From Isochrysis galbana (taxonomy: Eukaryota; Haptophyta; Isochrysidales; Isochrysidaceae), in NCBI GenBank assembly GCA_018136815.1, contig CM030937.1, positions 5,040,632 to 5,104,631 of the forward strand: a DNA stretch of 64,000 nt, in the 5' to 3' direction. The first letter of the stretch is position 1, and the number at the start of each line of letters is the position of its first letter. The position numbers and the translations under genes are program-made. The notes beneath the pieces were generated by a model. That model ran no database searches and was not told the origin of the DNA. It saw only the letters and a list, made by a program, of their open reading frames with translations. Positions 61,153 to 64,000 of the stretch are shown here, piece after piece.

Positions 61153-64000
61153 TCAGTTCTTGGATCTCACTCGTCGAGATCGTTCGTTGAGCACCACCTC
61201 CAAATCTTTCATTGCCTGCTCAACGTCGATGCCATTTGGCTTGCACATCGGCGAGGGCACAACGAAGAGCCCGTGTTGTGTATCAACCGTCCTCAAGTCC
61301 ATTGGGCCCTCTCTACTCAGCACGCGAGCAGGGAGAGCATTAGGCGTCCTCCTAGCGAGCAAACCGGATGCTGGACTGATCATGCTTGCCTTTATCGAAA
61401 ATTCAGCGGTGGAGAGGGATGTTGAGAGTGATCGCACCGGCGTCGATTTGGCGCAAGGAGACCTCGGCACGGCTGTTGTCAGATCTAGCCGCTTGTTGAT
61501 CGGCGACGATATTCCAACGCCGCTATCTTGGGATGCGGGCGGCAGGATGGGCATTGACGACGCCGGCACTTGTGGTAGTCTCGCAGAGGGTGGCTTATCG
61601 ATGCTGTGGTGGCGAGCGACGGGTTCTGCGCAGAATGCTGCTTCCATTGAGTGCGCCTTGCACATGGCCGGCCGAAACGGAGAAGCACTACTTATCTTTC
61701 GAGTTGGCAGATTTTGTCGCGCGCGTGGGTCGGCGGTGGCGACGCGTGCCACATGAAGGGGGGCCGCAAAACAGGAGCCCTTATCAATGAGTTGGCTGGA
61801 AGTGGCCTCGCATGACGAATGATTCGATGCATCTGCCGCCTGTACCGAGCCTTGGACAGTCTCTTCCGAAGGAGCTTGCGCATCTATGCACCTGCGCCGC
61901 TGACTTGCGCTGGGCGTGCGAGGCACGACGGATTCACCATACGAACGACCCCTGAGTTCCGTGATGGGACGATTCAACTCCGCTGCTCTAGAATGCTGCA
62001 TTGCAACAGCGAGAGTCATTCGATCTGCTTGCCTTGTGCGCTCCGTGAGGGCGTTCAAGATGAGGCTAGCCAGCTGACGTTCCCTCAGCCCCAATAGCTT
62101 CTCGAGCTGTGCGCATTTTCCCAGCACCTCCGTCAGAGCTATCCTCGCCTGTAACGAAGGACGTGGAGGACGCTGGGCGTGGAGAACGCTGTGCACAAGC
62201 ACGTGCGAGAATGGCAACAAATGAGCAATCGCGCGCTGGAACAACACGGGCTACCAGCGACGCACCTGATCTCCTGGATCGGAAGGCTGGTTGTTTACCG
62301 CCACTACTTGAGCACGCTGCTCTTTCAGCTTCTCATAGGCGGTTATCAGCTCGCTGGCCATGATGGCTGCTGCCTCCGTCAGGCGCGCCTCATCTAGCGC
62401 GGTGTTTAGAGCTTGACTTTGCTGGCCCAACCGCTCCTTAATCCTTTCCGAAAATACCCCGGCCAACTCAAGTTCCACAGACCGTGCGCGCCGCAAACGG
62501 ATTTCGTAGCAAGCCACGCGCATCCTGAGCTGCTGGATGAGCTGCAGCACGTTCTTGCCCTGGTCGACCTCGGAGGAAGGTGAGGGTGTTGTCTCCGCAC
62601 TAGTGTCGCCACCTACTCGCCAGATATGCAGGGGAGGAGGTCATTGATCGAGGTGAAGGTTCCATTGGAGCTTGTGACGCTGGCCAGTGGTGCGCACCCT
62701 CTGACTCTTTTGGGGAAGGGCTCTCCGTCGCCATAACATTCTCAAGGGTACTCATTTGGTTGGCTGCGATGGGCCGGAGCGCAGATTTTGCCACTGCTCG
62801 TAGGAGCCGATCCTCCTGGCTCCATCGTTGGCGCGTCGGCTGCTCGGCGCTCGTGCTGCTTCGTTTCAGGGCCCTCAGCTTGTCTCCCACGCGCTGCAGC
62901 TTTGGGGTAGAAGTGACGATGCTCGACACGTCCGATTCAATCCAAGAGTCCTCTTCGATGAGCTTTGTCAAATACTCCATGTGATGCTTCGAGAGTACAA
63001 CACAGCCCTTCTCGGTGTGTATCTGTGGCCGACGCTCGCTGGCGAAACAGCTCTCGCTACAACTGAATGCGTCGCTCTTCCCCTCGACAGCCTCTACAGC
63101 CTCTCGCATCGGCTTGCCATCCGGAGCACGCCGCCTCCTCGCATCGACATCTCGCATCGACACCTCCTCAGCCCTATGCGCCTCGAGGCGGCTCCCAGTG
63201 TTCTCCTCGTGTGGTGTGTCCCGGGGTCCGCTCGTGCACCACTCCAGTGCGCCGTGCGCACCTAGAGGACTTGAGGCTTGATCCATCATCAATGCGAGCT
63301 CCTGCACAGCAATGCCCATTTCATCCGAAACATGCATGAAGCGCTCGACAGCAACTGCCCGCTCGGTCTCGCAATGGGCAAGCTCGGCCCGCAGTATCTC
63401 CTGAAGACATGGGCGAGGCATGCACTGGGTCGTAAGGCGGCCATGTGGTTTTTTGAAAGAGTTGCAACTGGCGCTTCGTTTGCAAGAGCAAGCATAATTA
63501 CTCCCGCATCCCCTCGACTCGCCGCGAGAGTTGGGATCCCCCACGAGCGCACACAGGTCATCACGGCACAAGCTGATCGAGCCCCGGAGAGTTGCAGCCG
63601 CTCGCTGTTAACTCACCTCATGAATAGCAGCTTGCTTGTTAGCCTCTGAACCTCTCCTCGCCGACAATTTTCGCGTTGGCCGCCCTTCTTCCAACGCCAT
63701 CTTCGACGCTCCAACTGTAGGGCCTCTCTTGATTGGCTTCTGCACGTGCGTGCTTTGTTCGTCCTCTTTCAATGTCAGCACCTCGTTGCCGGCGCCGTGC
63801 ACCGCTTCCTTCAACGCCCCTTCCATGTACCTTGCCCTGATCGGGCTCCTGGCTTCCTTGTGCCTCTCGATGGTTGAGTCGTGCGAGGGTAACGGCTGAT
63901 TCAACCTGTGCTCTGCCGTCTCGAGGCGATGCTTGACCACCTCAAGCTGCATCTGAAGCTCGTAATTACTTTGTTGGAGCCTAAGCTTTTCTGCCCTCGC
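61153..64000 (-). CDS. Large coiled-coil protein, 5' partial
   Basis: Minus-strand exons: 64000..63617 (open to the window edge), 63400..about 62617, about 62560..62308, and 62148..61153. Firm junctions are GAG/GTGAGT at 63616, CTTCAG at 63401, CAA/GTAGTG at 62307 and TTACAG at 62149; introns are 216 and 159 nt at phase 0. The junction between the second and third exons (about 62620-62560) was not resolved and may hold a frame slip. Sequences are mostly heptad-rich: EKLRLQQSNYELQMQLEVVK, EILRAELAHCETERAVAVER, KNVLQLIQQLRMRVACYEIR, ARIALTEVLGKCAQLEKLLG. Ser/Pro-rich spacers separate them, and the C-terminus ends NERSRRVRSKN. It resembles cytoskeletal, kinesin-tail or centrosomal proteins in style only; no motor or other domain lies in the visible part. 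Confidence 0.65.

Overview
The window looks like nuclear DNA from a GC-rich, intron-containing microalga with a secondary red plastid. A haptophyte is my best guess, but the lineage is an inference. The main support is a split gene for plastid ribosomal protein bTHX whose precursor starts with a signal peptide followed by an A-F type cleavage motif, as in nuclear-encoded plastid proteins of such algae. Other support: GT-AG introns of 50-230 nt, long homopurine/homopyrimidine and dinucleotide repeats, and dense eukaryotic transposable elements. No bacterial operons, CRISPR arrays, rRNA or tRNA genes were seen.

Host genes in order: a 5'-partial coiled-coil/WW-domain protein (1-2381, +); an uncertain proline-rich ORF (4710-6041, +); a broken cytochrome b561-like remnant (6042-6675, +); a PX-like domain fused to citrate synthase, cut off by an assembly gap (7990-10200, +); a glycosyltransferase-like gene whose 5' part is in the gap (10301-11838, +); a MATE transporter (20761-22545, +); a sulfotransferase-like membrane protein (24360-25436, -); an alpha/beta hydrolase (26760-28477, +); a membrane-anchored thioredoxin-like coiled-coil protein (32390-33733, -); an ER-type HSP110/ORP150 chaperone in four exons (36029-39093, -); plastid bTHX (54834-55287, +); and a 5'-partial coiled-coil protein (61153-64000, -). 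Weaker small genes are flagged.

Much of the remainder is mobile DNA, and several insertions can be delimited to the base by target-site duplications (TSDs). One is a young Ty1/copia element with 613-bp LTRs that differ at one position (40273-45992). Another is an APE-type LINE (14085-18019, 18-bp TSD) inserted in the 3' tail of a related older copy. A group of non-autonomous retroposons shares a 5'-terminal palindrome, usually with a TTTATA core, followed by a GC-rich hairpin, and eight copies of a related 3' tail are present. DNA transposons include two hAT-type elements with exact 8-bp TSDs (one inside a coding sequence), a chromodomain-bearing element with 4-bp TSDs, and a Stowaway/mariner-like MITE. 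Elements are repeatedly nested in one another.

The host genes show no common pathway. The most distinctive points are the PX-citrate synthase fusion, the palindrome-headed retroposons, the chromodomain transposon, the gag-less but recent copia insertion, an AT-rich split ORF of possibly foreign origin (57693-58286), and homopurine/homopyrimidine tracts just upstream of many start codons.
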